Source: Sphingorhabdus sp. YGSMI21 (GTDB lineage Bacteria; Pseudomonadota; Alphaproteobacteria; Sphingomonadales; Sphingomonadaceae). Taken from it: DNA of 64,000 nt. Numbering within the stretch: position 1 is the stretch's first letter; each line of letters begins with the position of its first letter. Below, piece after piece: positions 26,578-35,214 of the stretch. The stretch spans positions 2,185,001-2,249,000 of the forward strand of contig NZ_CP022548.1 of the NCBI RefSeq assembly GCF_002776575.1, written 5' to 3'. The translations under genes and the position numbers were made by a program. The notes under the pieces are model-generated. The model searched no databases. It saw only the letters and a list, made by a program, of their open reading frames with translations, and was not told where the DNA came from.

Positions 26578-26790
26578 TCGCCTATCTCATTAAAATGATG
26601 CCGAACGTATAGCTCGAGGTTTGCTTGCTTAATATAGACATATTTGTAGTTACATTAATAGAAAAACGTCAGTGGGGGGGATGAGCAGGCAGATTGTAAT
26701 TGGGAATTACTGTCGCGCCTGCCCAAACCGTTCGAATTGTTGATATGGTAAGTCCGAAAGGCTCAGGAACTAAAGTCCGGAACTTTTTGA

Positions 26791-27557
26791 CTAGGTCGTG
26801 GACTCATAAAATCTTAGCCAGAGTCTGGTTGACGCGAGTGCGACGGTGGCGAGGAAGTTTCTGGCGAGCTTGTCGAAGCGGGTGGCACATCTTCGGAAGT
26901 GCTTGAGTTTACAGAAGTATCTTTCGACCAGATTGCGCTGACGATATATGTTCGCGGCGACTGAGCGTTGTATCTTGCGATTGCGCTGGGTTGGGATATG
27001 GGCTGTGGCACCCATGGCCTCGACCTGTTCGACCAGGGCGCGGGCATCATAACCCCGGTCGGCGACGAGATGGCGTAGGCGTTTCAGGCTGGCGACCAGA
27101 CCGGCGGCGGCCGCATGATCGGATATCTGGCCTTGCGACAGGGCGAGACGGATTGGCAAGCCCTCGGCATCGACCACGGCATGCAGCTTGGTACTCAGTC
27201 CCCCACGAGAGAGACCAATGGCGTGATCCGGGCCCCCTTTTTACCACCGCTGGAATGCTGGTGAGCGCGAATGATGGAACTGTCGATAAATGCCATGGAT
27301 TCTGGCGAACCTGCTGCCAAGGCATTGAATATATTAATCCAAACACCAGCCTTCGCCCATCGGTTGAAGCGATTGTAGACCGTCGTGTACGGGCCATAGC
27401 GTGCCGGAAGGTCCCGCCAGGGCGAGCCCGTGCGCAAAATGTAAAAAATACCGTTTAGTACCCGCCGGTCATCCACCCGCGCCACGCCGCGCGGCTTGTT
27501 GGGCAATAGCGGAGCGATAATCGACCACTCCGCATCACTCAAATCAAATCGTGCCAT
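26791..27557 (-). CDS. IS5-family (IS427-type) transposase, two frames joined by -1 frameshift
   Basis: The first frame (27557-27195, 120 codons: ARFDLSDAEWSIIAPLLP, YRTGSPW-like LRTGSPWRDLPARYGPY) ends shortly after SGGKKG. The second frame, offset by -1, continues GPDHAIGLSRGG...VVDAEGLPIRLALSQGQ to 26791. AAAAAGGGGG (minus strand, 27242-27233) is the evident slip site, as in other IS427-group elements, so this is a programmed frameshift rather than decay. Catalytic residues are visible as AFIDSS (D), VADRGYDA (D) and RNLVERYFCKLKHFRR (E, with YREK-type context). The TAG stop is completed by the target-site TA plus its neighbouring base. Confidence 0.9.
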
Positions 27558-27628
27558 GATACACCTCCTCTAAAGACAGTGAATCACATCTATTGCGCTA
27601 TGGGAATCCCCTTTATGAGTACACAACC
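26794..27628 (-). mobile_element. Intact IS5-family insertion sequence (IS427 group), 835 bp
   Basis: Terminal inverted repeats are GGTCGTGGACTCATAAA (26794 onward) and, at the other end, GGTTGTGTACTCATAAA read inward from 27628; two of 17 positions differ. A TA target duplication flanks the element (26792-26793 and 27629-27630). Removing the element and one TA gives GACTAGTCA and restores an open frame through the 3' end of the HEPN-like gene. The element carries one two-frame transposase and nothing else. Confidence 0.92.
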
Positions 27629-28460
27629 TAGTCACTGTTCGATAGAAAGCGACCTTCGCTAGATTTACGGTGTTGAAGACGTCATTGTTTTCCACGTTTC
27701 TGGCTGAATGCACCACTTTGCCGCGATTTTCATATAATTTTTTGATGTCTTGATAGGCTTTGTCTCGCGATGGTCGATCATCTGTAACATAGTCCGCTAA
27801 GGCGGCAGAAAGTGATTTAGCTTTATTGCTAACAGCGCTTAAATTGAGCAGAGTTTCCATAGCAGTCCACAGCAGTTGAATAGCTATTTCTGTCGTGGGT
27901 ACCCACTGAGCTTGCTCGTAAGTTGTAAATGCTCGGAAAAATCTATTAACTCGGCACAGCCCTACGACCGTGGAGATTGCTTGTTTTATCCAATCAATAT
28001 CACTCGCAGAAAGCATATGACATTGTTCTTTGAAAACGCCGACGTGACTGGGAAAGCTTTCAAATGGCTTAGCTTTTGCTGTTCCTGAATGATCCTTCAT
28101 CAAATTGAATGGCATGTTCCCCAAAATCGGAATTCTTATTGGAGCTGAAATTCTGAGCCTCATCATTGACACGATAATTGTTAATGCGACTTCCACTGAA
28201 AAATCTTCGAAGTCAGTCAGGTTTTTCAATTCTATTTGGGCTCGCGCGTTGAATGATTTGTATTCATCTACAGCAACCCATGGGGCGGGATGATGTTTTG
28301 CGGGTAGTGCGGGCGGTGCAAATGCCATCATAGTAGTACTGAAGGTGTCAACGAAAATGCTTGAGATTAGGCAGTTCTCGGAGAGGAGAACTTTCTCATC
28401 AGCGATCGCAATGCCTGTTACACAGGCATAAGTAGGGGAGCGAGTCGACTGAATATTCAT
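27570..28460 (-). CDS. HEPN/Apea-like protein, 3' end replaced by IS insertion
   Basis: A 296-residue protein as it now reads. The C-terminal third has the features of an Apea-like HEPN domain: helix IQLLWTAMETLLNLSA, then a helix ending KKLYENRGKVVHSARNVENND, in which R246-GKVV-H251 is an Rx4H motif like the RNase site of HEPN toxins. Residues 278-296 are encoded by the insertion sequence; without it the protein would end ...TVTSQKVPDFSS after about 286 residues, so the HEPN core is intact. Its ATG overlaps the smc stop (ATGA). Base composition is visibly AT-richer than neighbours, suggesting acquisition. The N-terminal region is not recognised. Confidence 0.68.
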   Translation of the reverse strand: MNIQSTRSPTYACVTGIAIADEKVLLSENCLISSIFVDTFSTTMMAFAPPALPAKHHPAPWVAVDEYKSFNARAQIELKNLTDFEDFSVEVALTIIVSMMRLRISAPIRIPILGNMPFNLMKDHSGTAKAKPFESFPSHVGVFKEQCHMLSASDIDWIKQAISTVVGLCRVNRFFRAFTTYEQAQWVPTTEIAIQLLWTAMETLLNLSAVSNKAKSLSAALADYVTDDRPSRDKAYQDIKKLYENRGKVVHSARNVENNDVFNTVNLAKVAFYRTVTRLCTHKGDSHSAIDVIHCL

Positions 28461-31400
28461 TCCGCCGCCAGCAATTCTTCTGCCGCGTTCAGGTCGACCG
28501 AGACCAGCTGGCTGATCCCGCGCTCCATCATCGTCACGCCGAACAGGCGGTGCATGCGGCTCATGGTTACGGCATTATGGGTAACGATCAGATAGCGGGT
28601 ATTGGTCTCGGCCACCATCTTGTCGAGCAGGTCGCAGAAACGCTCGATATTGGCGTCATCCAGCGGCGCGTCGACCTCGTCCAGCACGCAGATTGGCGCG
28701 GGGTTGGTCAGGAACAGGCCAAAAATGAGTGCCACAGCGGTCAAGGCCTGTTCGCCGCCAGACAGCAAGGTCAGCGAGGTCAGCTTCTTGCCCGGTGGTT
28801 GCGCCATGATTTCCAGCCCGGCTTCCAGCGGATCGTCGCTGTTGATCATTTCCAGATGCGCCTTGCCGCCGTTGAACAATGTCGCAAACAGCCGCTGGAA
28901 ATGTCGGTCGACTTCCTCGAAGGCCGCGAGCAGGCGCTGGCGGCCCTCCCGGTTGAGGCTGCCGATCGAGCCGCGCAACTGGTGGATCGCCTCGTTCAGG
29001 TCCTGGCTTTCCTTCGTCGAAATTTCCCACTCGCCCTCGAGTTCCGCCAGTTCGTCGGCCGCCACCAGATTGACCGGTCCGATCCGTTCGCGGCTGAGGG
29101 TCAGCCGTTCGAGTTCTGTCGATTCCCCGGATGCATCGCCTACGGTGTCCTCGTCAAATTCCAGCTTTTTGGGTAGCATGACGGCGGGGCATTCGAATTT
29201 CTCGGAGGAGATCCGCCCCATTTCCATCCGGCGCAAATCCTGGTTCTCGGCGCGCGCCTTTGCACCGGCACGCAATTCGCGGGCCTGACTCAACATTTCG
29301 CTGGCCTGGGTGAGCCGCTCCTCGTGATCGCGCTGCGCGAGTTCGGCGGCCTGCAACGCGGCATCCTTTTCGACGACCTTCACGTCGAGCGCATCCTGCT
29401 GTTCCGACAGCCTGGTAACTTCGACCTCGATCACCCGCGGGCGGTCGGCGAGATTCTCTACTTCCGCCTCGATCATTGCGCCGCGCTTGGCCATTTCCTT
29501 CATCCGCGCCTCGGCTTCTCCCGAGCGATCCTGCCAGGATCGGATCTGCGCGCTGGCGACGGCTTTCTGTTCCTTCACCTGCGCCAGTTTCTGGTCGATC
29601 CCCGACAGCGCTGCCTGCGAGGCCATGACCTGTTGCCGTGCGGCGTCGCGCTGGTCCTGCAGGGCTGCCCGCGCGCTTTCCTGTGCCGCGCCATCGGGCT
29701 GGCCGGCGCGTTCTTTTTGTGCGGCCTCCAGCTCGGCGAGAGCGGTCGCATTTTCCGCTTTCAGCGCGGCGTCGCGTTCGGCGAGGCTGGCGGTGCGTTT
29801 CTGTAACCAGGCCAGCGCTTCTTCGGCCTGATCGGCTTCGCGCAGGGCCTGACGCAGGGCTTCTTCCGCTTCGCGTCGCGCGGTCCGTGCGTCTGCCAGT
29901 TGTGTTTCGATAGACGATATTGCTTCGCGTTGCGCGGCCAGAGCGGTTTCCGCTGCGGTCACCTTGTCGGTTGCCGGTCCCAGCAGTTGCTGCAATTCGC
30001 GCAGCCGGTTCGCGCGGACCAGCCGCTCGGCGCTCGCATTACCGTCGTCGCGCGCGACAAAGCCGTCCCAGCGGCGCAGCGCGCCCGCTCTGGTGACCAG
30101 CCGCTGGCCGACCGAAAGCAGCTGGCCGTCATCGCTGTCCGCAACAAATATCTGCGACAGGCGATTGTGCAATTCGGCCGGGGCCTGCACCCGGTCGAGC
30201 AGTCTCTCGGTTCCGGCGGGCGTGTCTGCGGAAGCGGCGATATCGGCGCCGCCCCAGAAGCGGTCGCCATCTTCGCCCACCGACGCCAGCAGATCGTCGC
30301 CCAGCGCCGCTGCCAGCGCGCGTTCATAGCCCGGTGCCGGCTTGACCTGATCAATCGCCTTGTTGGTGCTTTCAGCCTTGGACAGTTCGCGGTTCAGGGC
30401 GTCATGTTCGGATTGCAGCCCGGCCAATTCGGCCTTCAGCGTGGCAAGACCGGATTGCGCGGCATCGCGGGCCGCGGTGGCTGCTACCCGCTGCTCTTCC
30501 AGCGAGGCAATCTTGCCGCCGCTGCCGTCTGCCGCAGACTGAGCGGCTTCCCGTGTCGCAACCGCCTCGGCAAGACTTGCCTTGAGCTCCGCTTCGTCGC
30601 CCATTTCGGCGCGTTCGGCGTTCAGCCGCTCGAGTTCCACTGCCAGCCGGTCGTGGCGCGCCTGCGCGGCATCGACGGCGGCATTGGCGACCTTTATTTC
30701 CGCCTGAATGCGCGCTTCCTCGGCCACTGCCTTGGCCAATTCGACCTCCGCCTCGCTGGCTGCGCGTTCGGATCGTTCGACCGCGCGTTCGAGATCGGGG
30801 CGCTCGCCGGTGAGACTGGTGAGCTCGGTCGACAGGCGTTTCTCGTCCTGTTCCAGCCGGTCCAGCGCTTCCATCGCATCGCGGGTCAGTTGGTCTTCCC
30901 GGGCATTGTCCTCGTGAATCCGCTCGGCCTGCGCCTGCAGGTCGAGCAGTCGCGATTTCAGATTGTCGCGTTCGTTGGTCAGGGTCAGCAGCCGGTGGCT
31001 GGACTCGCTGGCTTCCTCGCGCACCCGCTGTACCTCTGCGCGCAACAGGCCGAGCGCCTTGGCGCTTTCATTTTGCGCGGAAACGGCCGCCTGCTGTTCA
31101 TTCTGTGCCGCGACAACCTTGGCTTCGGCGGCTTCGGCTTCCGCCTTGGCGGCGTCGGAGGCGGCAGCGGCCTCTTTCCAGCGCGCGTAGATCAGCCGGC
31201 CCTCGACGAGCGTGATTTCCGCGCTCAGTTTCTTGTAGCGTTCCGCCTGCTTTGCCTGCCGCCGCAAATTGGCCGCACGCTGCTCCATGTCGCCGAGAAT
31301 ATCGTCAAGACGGGCCAGGTTCTTTTCCGCTGCGCGCAATTTCTGTTCGGCATCTTTCCGCCGGACGTGGAGGCCGGAAATGCCGGCCGCTTCCTCCAGC

Positions 31401-31894
31401 ATTTCACGCCGCGCCTCCGGCTTGGAGGAAATGATATTGGAAATCTTGCCCTGGCTGACCAGCGCCGGGCTGTGGGCGCCGGTGGCGGCATCGGCGAAGA
31501 TCAGCGCGATATCCTTGGCCCGGACGTCGGTGCCGTTGGCGCGATAGGCCGAGCCGGCACCGCGCTCGATCCGGCGGACAATCTCAAGCTCGCTGTCATG
31601 ATCTCCGGCGTGGAGCGAAGAGACGTCATTGGCTTCCCGCTCGGCGGTCAGCGCGACTTCGGCAAATTGCCGTTCGGGCCGGTCCTGGGTGCCGGCGAAA
31701 ATGACGTCTTCCATGCCGCCGCCACGCATCGACTTGGCGCTATTCTCGCCCATCACCCAGCGGATGGCTTCCAGAAGGTTTGATTTGCCGCAACCATTGG
31801 GGCCGACCACGCCGGTCAGCCCTTTTTCAATGCGCAGCTCGGTGGGGTCGACAAAGCTCTTGAAGCCCGAGAGTCTGAGCTTCTTTATTTGCAC
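28457..31894 (-). CDS. smc: Chromosome segregation ATPase SMC
   Basis: A 1145-residue SMC protein. N-terminal head: IKKLRLSGFKSFVDPTEL and Walker A GPNGCGKSNLLEAIRWVMGE. Two very long Ala/Glu-rich coiled coils flank a hinge around residues 500-640 (AAALGDDLLASVGED..., VADSDDGQLLSVGQRLVTRAGALRRWDGFV). The C-terminal head has the signature LTLLSGGEQALTAVALIFG and Walker B PICVLDEVDAPLDD. SMC compacts and segregates the chromosome with ScpA/ScpB. It follows the mutY/DUF721/DsbA-like block common in alphaproteobacteria, and is now followed by an acquired gene overlapping its stop codon. Confidence 0.97.
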   Translation of the reverse strand: MQIKKLRLSGFKSFVDPTELRIEKGLTGVVGPNGCGKSNLLEAIRWVMGENSAKSMRGGGMEDVIFAGTQDRPERQFAEVALTAEREANDVSSLHAGDHDSELEIVRRIERGAGSAYRANGTDVRAKDIALIFADAATGAHSPALVSQGKISNIISSKPEARREMLEEAAGISGLHVRRKDAEQKLRAAEKNLARLDDILGDMEQRAANLRRQAKQAERYKKLSAEITLVEGRLIYARWKEAAAASDAAKAEAEAAEAKVVAAQNEQQAAVSAQNESAKALGLLRAEVQRVREEASESSHRLLTLTNERDNLKSRLLDLQAQAERIHEDNAREDQLTRDAMEALDRLEQDEKRLSTELTSLTGERPDLERAVERSERAASEAEVELAKAVAEEARIQAEIKVANAAVDAAQARHDRLAVELERLNAERAEMGDEAELKASLAEAVATREAAQSAADGSGGKIASLEEQRVAATAARDAAQSGLATLKAELAGLQSEHDALNRELSKAESTNKAIDQVKPAPGYERALAAALGDDLLASVGEDGDRFWGGADIAASADTPAGTERLLDRVQAPAELHNRLSQIFVADSDDGQLLSVGQRLVTRAGALRRWDGFVARDDGNASAERLVRANRLRELQQLLGPATDKVTAAETALAAQREAISSIETQLADARTARREAEEALRQALREADQAEEALAWLQKRTASLAERDAALKAENATALAELEAAQKERAGQPDGAAQESARAALQDQRDAARQQVMASQAALSGIDQKLAQVKEQKAVASAQIRSWQDRSGEAEARMKEMAKRGAMIEAEVENLADRPRVIEVEVTRLSEQQDALDVKVVEKDAALQAAELAQRDHEERLTQASEMLSQARELRAGAKARAENQDLRRMEMGRISSEKFECPAVMLPKKLEFDEDTVGDASGESTELERLTLSRERIGPVNLVAADELAELEGEWEISTKESQDLNEAIHQLRGSIGSLNREGRQRLLAAFEEVDRHFQRLFATLFNGGKAHLEMINSDDPLEAGLEIMAQPPGKKLTSLTLLSGGEQALTAVALIFGLFLTNPAPICVLDEVDAPLDDANIERFCDLLDKMVAETNTRYLIVTHNAVTMSRMHRLFGVTMMERGISQLVSVDLNAAEELLAAE

Positions 31895-31966
31895 GGAATT
31901 ACACCCGTGCAGCCATTGTCAGTGAGCCTCTTCAAATCGCGCCCCCTCTTGCGACTGGTTCAGCGC

Positions 31967-32710
31967 CTACCGGGCGCCCGCTTCCTTTAATTTGCTTTCC
32001 ACAGCGACCCAGTTGGTGCCGTCGATCTTCTGCCCGTTGAGCAGGAATGTCGGGGTGCCCTGGATATCATATTCCTCGACCGCTTTCTGCGTGTCATTCA
32101 TCAGCGCTTCGGCCGTCGCCGTGTTGGCAAGGCAGGCCTTCGCCTGATCTTCGGAAATGCCGCGCTGCTGGAAAAAGGCGATCAGGCCAAGCTGTTCGGC
32201 GAGACGGACAAATCGCGTTTCCGGAGCGGATGCCAGGATATCATTATAGGTGGCGTCTCCCATCGCCTGCGCTTTTTCGAACATGGCGGTCTGATTGCTC
32301 AGGGCCTGTTCGGTCAGCGGGAAAAACGGGGTCTCGCCACCGCAGCGGGACAGGATGGCCGCCGACAGATCCAGCGGATCGCGGACAAAATTGCGGATTT
32401 CGAAACTGACCCGGCCGCTCTCGACATAAGTGTCGCGCAAGGGAGCAAAGGCCTGTTCGCCGAAATCCTTGCAGTGCGAGCAGGTGATCGACATATATTC
32501 GACCAGCTTGAGCGGCGCATCGGGATTGCCCATGACGATGCCGCCAGCTTCGGTTTTCGATACCGTTTCAGACCATTTTTGTCCGGCCGGAGCCTCGACG
32601 GCTTCGATCGAACCGGAGGTGCTTGCCCCTGCCTCGCCTTCACTTGCTTCGCCGCATGCGGCCAGAGCCAGCGCGAGAGCCACGGGAGCGATATAGTTGA
32701 ATGTGCGCAT
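31967..32710 (-). CDS. DsbA-family thiol oxidoreductase, lipoprotein
   Basis: A 247-residue protein with a lipobox LAAC (Cys19) and low-complexity linker (GEASEGEAGASTSGS). A thioredoxin-fold domain with active site CSHC (Cys77-Cys80) follows, in the frame EYMSITCSHCKDFGEQAF. The inserted helical domain (FVRDPLDLSAAILSRCGG...) and GTPTFLLNGQKIDGTNWV (cis-Pro loop, GTPTF) match DsbA/DsbG-like (Thioredoxin_4) proteins. It should act in the periplasm on disulfides of exported proteins. A second paralogue lies 36 bases upstream in the same operon. Confidence 0.88.
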   Translation of the reverse strand: MRTFNYIAPVALALALAACGEASEGEAGASTSGSIEAVEAPAGQKWSETVSKTEAGGIVMGNPDAPLKLVEYMSITCSHCKDFGEQAFAPLRDTYVESGRVSFEIRNFVRDPLDLSAAILSRCGGETPFFPLTEQALSNQTAMFEKAQAMGDATYNDILASAPETRFVRLAEQLGLIAFFQQRGISEDQAKACLANTATAEALMNDTQKAVEEYDIQGTPTFLLNGQKIDGTNWVAVESKLKEAGAR

Positions 32711-32746
32711 ATTCTGTTCCTGCTTCTTTTTGAATTGATCGAATGT

Positions 32747-33439
32747 CTATTGCGGAAGGCCCGCCAATTTCGGCTGCAATGCTGTCCAGCTGTGGACTTT
32801 GGCAAGCGGCTGGTCGGCTAGCGTGAAGCTCGGGGTACCGGTCAGCTTGAGCGTTGTCGTGGCATATTCCGTCATCGCCAATATCTTGTCCTGTTCGGTC
32901 TTGTCCGCAAGACAGGCGTCGATCTGCGGCGCGGTGAAACCCCGGCCTTTCATCAGCGTGTCAAGACCGGCAGCGGCCGCAATTTTCTTCAGCCGCTGTG
33001 GAACGGTACCGTCGTTGATCGTCTTCATCACTTCGGGCGATGCCGACTGGAATTTCTTCAGCCAGGTCGATTGCTGGAGAAGCAAGGCCCGGTGATTACC
33101 GAAAAATTTCGTGCGGCCGCCGCAACGGGCCAGCATGGCCGCGGTCAGGTCAATGGGGTTGAGTATCAGGTTGCGAACCTCGAAGCTGACATGGCCCTTT
33201 TTGATATATTTGGTGGTCAGGGGGCTGTGCGATTCCTGCTCAAAGGCGGCGCAGTGATTGCAGGTATAGCTCATATATTCGGTCAGCTTGTGCCGGGCGA
33301 GAGGATTGCCCATGACATGGCCGCCCATGCTCGACTGGGTCACCCGCTTGGTCCAGTCGGTCTGCTGCGCCGCAGCCGGCGCGACCATCACAACCGATGC
33401 TGCCAATGCCGAAGCAAGATACGCGCTTCTATACTTCAT
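32747..33439 (-). CDS. DsbA-family thiol oxidoreductase, secreted
   Basis: A 230-residue paralogue of the next gene, with a cleavable signal (LASALAASVVMVAPAAAQ) instead of a lipobox. Active site CNHC (Cys60-Cys63) sits in EYMSYTCNHCAAFEQESH, followed by FEVRNLILNPIDLTAAMLARCGG and the cis-Pro loop GTPSFTLAD. The tandem pair between smc and the DUF721 gene recurs in sphingomonads. Its ATG overlaps the DUF721 stop codon (ATGA). Which is oxidase and which isomerase cannot be told from sequence. Confidence 0.87.
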   Translation of the reverse strand: MKYRSAYLASALAASVVMVAPAAAQQTDWTKRVTQSSMGGHVMGNPLARHKLTEYMSYTCNHCAAFEQESHSPLTTKYIKKGHVSFEVRNLILNPIDLTAAMLARCGGRTKFFGNHRALLLQQSTWLKKFQSASPEVMKTINDGTVPQRLKKIAAAAGLDTLMKGRGFTAPQIDACLADKTEQDKILAMTEYATTTLKLTGTPSFTLADQPLAKVHSWTALQPKLAGLPQ

Positions 33440-34119
33440 GTCGGGTCCCTTTTCTTGTCGCCGCCACCGATCTTGCCGATGATCCTGATGCTTTGCTGCG
33501 CTTCTTTCTTAGGGTTCGCTTCCGCCTTTGCAACTGCCGATGCGAGGGACTCCAGCACCCGGTTCAGTTCCGCGTCGCCGATATCGCGCAAATTTTCGCC
33601 CAGCTGGATGGGTGCGGGCTTCAGCGAAGCGGGCAGGGGGACCCTTTTTTCCTTGTCTTTCTTGGGTGTTACGACGCCTTGTCTGAATCTTATCTGACTG
33701 ACAGCGCCATAGCCGAAGAAGCGGTTTACCCGTTCGATAATGTCCGGCGCGATATGCTGCATCATCGTCGCATAGGCGCCGCCGACCAGCAGATGCAGCG
33801 TGCCGCCCTCCTTTTCGCCGCGCGGAAAGCGGATCGATTCGGGCAGCGAGACGGCGGCATAGCGTTCGCCGACAATCTCGGCCCAGCGGCTGACCACCGA
33901 GCTCTGGATGAAGCCGTAACGGCGAAAGGCGGCGCGGCCGATTTCGGGCACCAGGTCAGATATGCTTTTCGCCGGACCGCCGCGCGGGCGCTGGTATTTC
34001 TGATATGCCTTGGCGGCCGGCTTTTTTGCGGCCTTTTTCGGCGATTTTTTGGACACGGGCTTACCGTTTTCGGCGCTTTTCGCCTTTTCAGATCCAATAT
34101 TGTCAATTTTCTTCGCCAT
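33436..34119 (-). CDS. DUF721 (DciA-like) protein
   Basis: A 227-residue protein. A Lys/Ala-rich basic N-terminus (KKSPKKAAKKPAAKAYQKYQRPRGG) precedes a DUF721 core with FRRYGFIQSSVVSRWAEIVGERYAAVSLPESIRFPRGE, LHLLVGGAYATMMQHIAPDIIERVNRFFGYGAVSQIRFRQG. DUF721 includes DciA, which helps load the replicative helicase DnaB in bacteria lacking DnaC; that role is plausible but unproven here. It is divergent from mutY across a few bases, and coupled to the two DsbA-like genes downstream. Confidence 0.85.
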   Translation of the reverse strand: MAKKIDNIGSEKAKSAENGKPVSKKSPKKAAKKPAAKAYQKYQRPRGGPAKSISDLVPEIGRAAFRRYGFIQSSVVSRWAEIVGERYAAVSLPESIRFPRGEKEGGTLHLLVGGAYATMMQHIAPDIIERVNRFFGYGAVSQIRFRQGVVTPKKDKEKRVPLPASLKPAPIQLGENLRDIGDAELNRVLESLASAVAKAEANPKKEAQQSIRIIGKIGGGDKKRDPT

Positions 34120-34146
34120 TATGTCCTTTTATGGCATGGCGCGGCC

Positions 34147-35214
34147 ATGGCCGTCGATAGCTTCCCCGCCAAAGCACGTAAAATTTCTGCCAATATCGGT
34201 GCACATTATGTGGATAAGGCGCGAAAGCTGCCCTGGCGTTCGCCGCCGGGGAGCAATTTGCCCGATCCCTATCATGTCTGGCTGTCCGAAGTCATGCTGC
34301 AGCAGACGACGGTCGCGGCGGTCAAAAGCTATTTCGAGAAATTCACCACGCGCTGGCCGACGGTACAGGACCTGGCGAAGGCCGATGAAGCGGATGTCAT
34401 GGCCGCCTGGGCCGGCCTCGGCTATTATGCTAGGGCGCGAAATCTTCGCAAATGTGCGGTATATATCACTGATAATAAAGACGGACTCTTTCCTCAGAAA
34501 GAGTCTGAACTTCTGGAGCTACCCGGTGTCGGCGCCTATACGGCGGCGGCAATCGCCGCGATTGCCTTTGGCGAACGGGCGGTGGTGGTGGACGCGAATA
34601 TCGAGCGGCTGGTGGCGCGGCTGTTCGCCATCGACACGCCACTGCCGAAGGGCAAGGCGGAAATTCGCGCGGCGATGGATGCGATCACGCCGCGCCATGG
34701 CGCCGGTGATTTTGCCCAGGCCTGTATGGACATCGGCGCCACGATCTGCACCGCGAAAAACCCGAAATGCGAAATCTGTCCGGTGCAGGATCAATGCGCC
34801 GCCTTTGCGCTCGGCAATGTGGAGGCCTTTCCGGTCAAACCGCCGAAGAAAGCCAAGCCGGTCCGCCGCGCCCGCTTTTTCTGGATCGAGCAGCGGGGCC
34901 GGATATTGCTCGCCACTCGTCCGCCGAAAGGGATGCTCGGCGGCATGCGGGCGCTGCCCGACGACGGCTGGGCTGCGGGCAAGGACGGTCATGCGACACC
35001 GCCGATGGCGGGTGAATGGAAAGTGCACGATAATATCGTTCAGCACAGCTTCACCCATTTTTCGCTCGAAGTGGATTTGGCGGTTTATCAGGACGAGAAA
35101 ATCGTTACTAACAAGGATGACAATATCTGGTGGGCGCTGGATGATATAGCGGAGGCGGGATTGCCAACCCTTTATGCCAAGGCCGTAAAATGGAAAATGA
35201 AGGAAGAAAAATGA
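34147..35214 (+). CDS. mutY: A/G-specific adenine glycosylase
   Basis: A 355-residue base-excision repair enzyme removing adenine mispaired with 8-oxoguanine. Catalytic Glu48 is in LSEVMLQQTTV. The helix-hairpin-helix is LELPGVGAYTAAAIAAIAFGERAVVVDANIERLVARLF, with the catalytic Asp in VVDANIER. The [4Fe-4S] loop is CTAKNPKCEICPVQDQC (C-x6-C-x2-C-x5-C). A C-terminal NUDIX-like 8-oxoG recognition domain is present. The ATG at 34147 gives the normal start; the open frame extends far upstream through other genes without meaning. It overlaps the serine hydrolase start by ATGA. Confidence 0.96.
   Translation: MAVDSFPAKARKISANIGAHYVDKARKLPWRSPPGSNLPDPYHVWLSEVMLQQTTVAAVKSYFEKFTTRWPTVQDLAKADEADVMAAWAGLGYYARARNLRKCAVYITDNKDGLFPQKESELLELPGVGAYTAAAIAAIAFGERAVVVDANIERLVARLFAIDTPLPKGKAEIRAAMDAITPRHGAGDFAQACMDIGATICTAKNPKCEICPVQDQCAAFALGNVEAFPVKPPKKAKPVRRARFFWIEQRGRILLATRPPKGMLGGMRALPDDGWAAGKDGHATPPMAGEWKVHDNIVQHSFTHFSLEVDLAVYQDEKIVTNKDDNIWWALDDIAEAGLPTLYAKAVKWKMKEEK

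Noticed and set aside
26578..26793. Search for a BrnT toxin upstream of the BrnA-like gene
   Set aside because: No open frame of suitable length with BrnT features was found in the 216 bases before the IS on either strand.
27195..27230. Transposase looked broken by a frameshift
   Set aside because: The A5G5 run at the switch point, the -1 offset, intact catalytic residues in both halves and perfect element ends fit the programmed frameshift of IS427-group elements.
33397..34146. A 250-codon upstream extension of the mutY frame
   Set aside because: It runs across the DUF721 and DsbA-like genes on the other strand and encodes no glycosylase sequence; MutY homology begins at the ATG at 34147.
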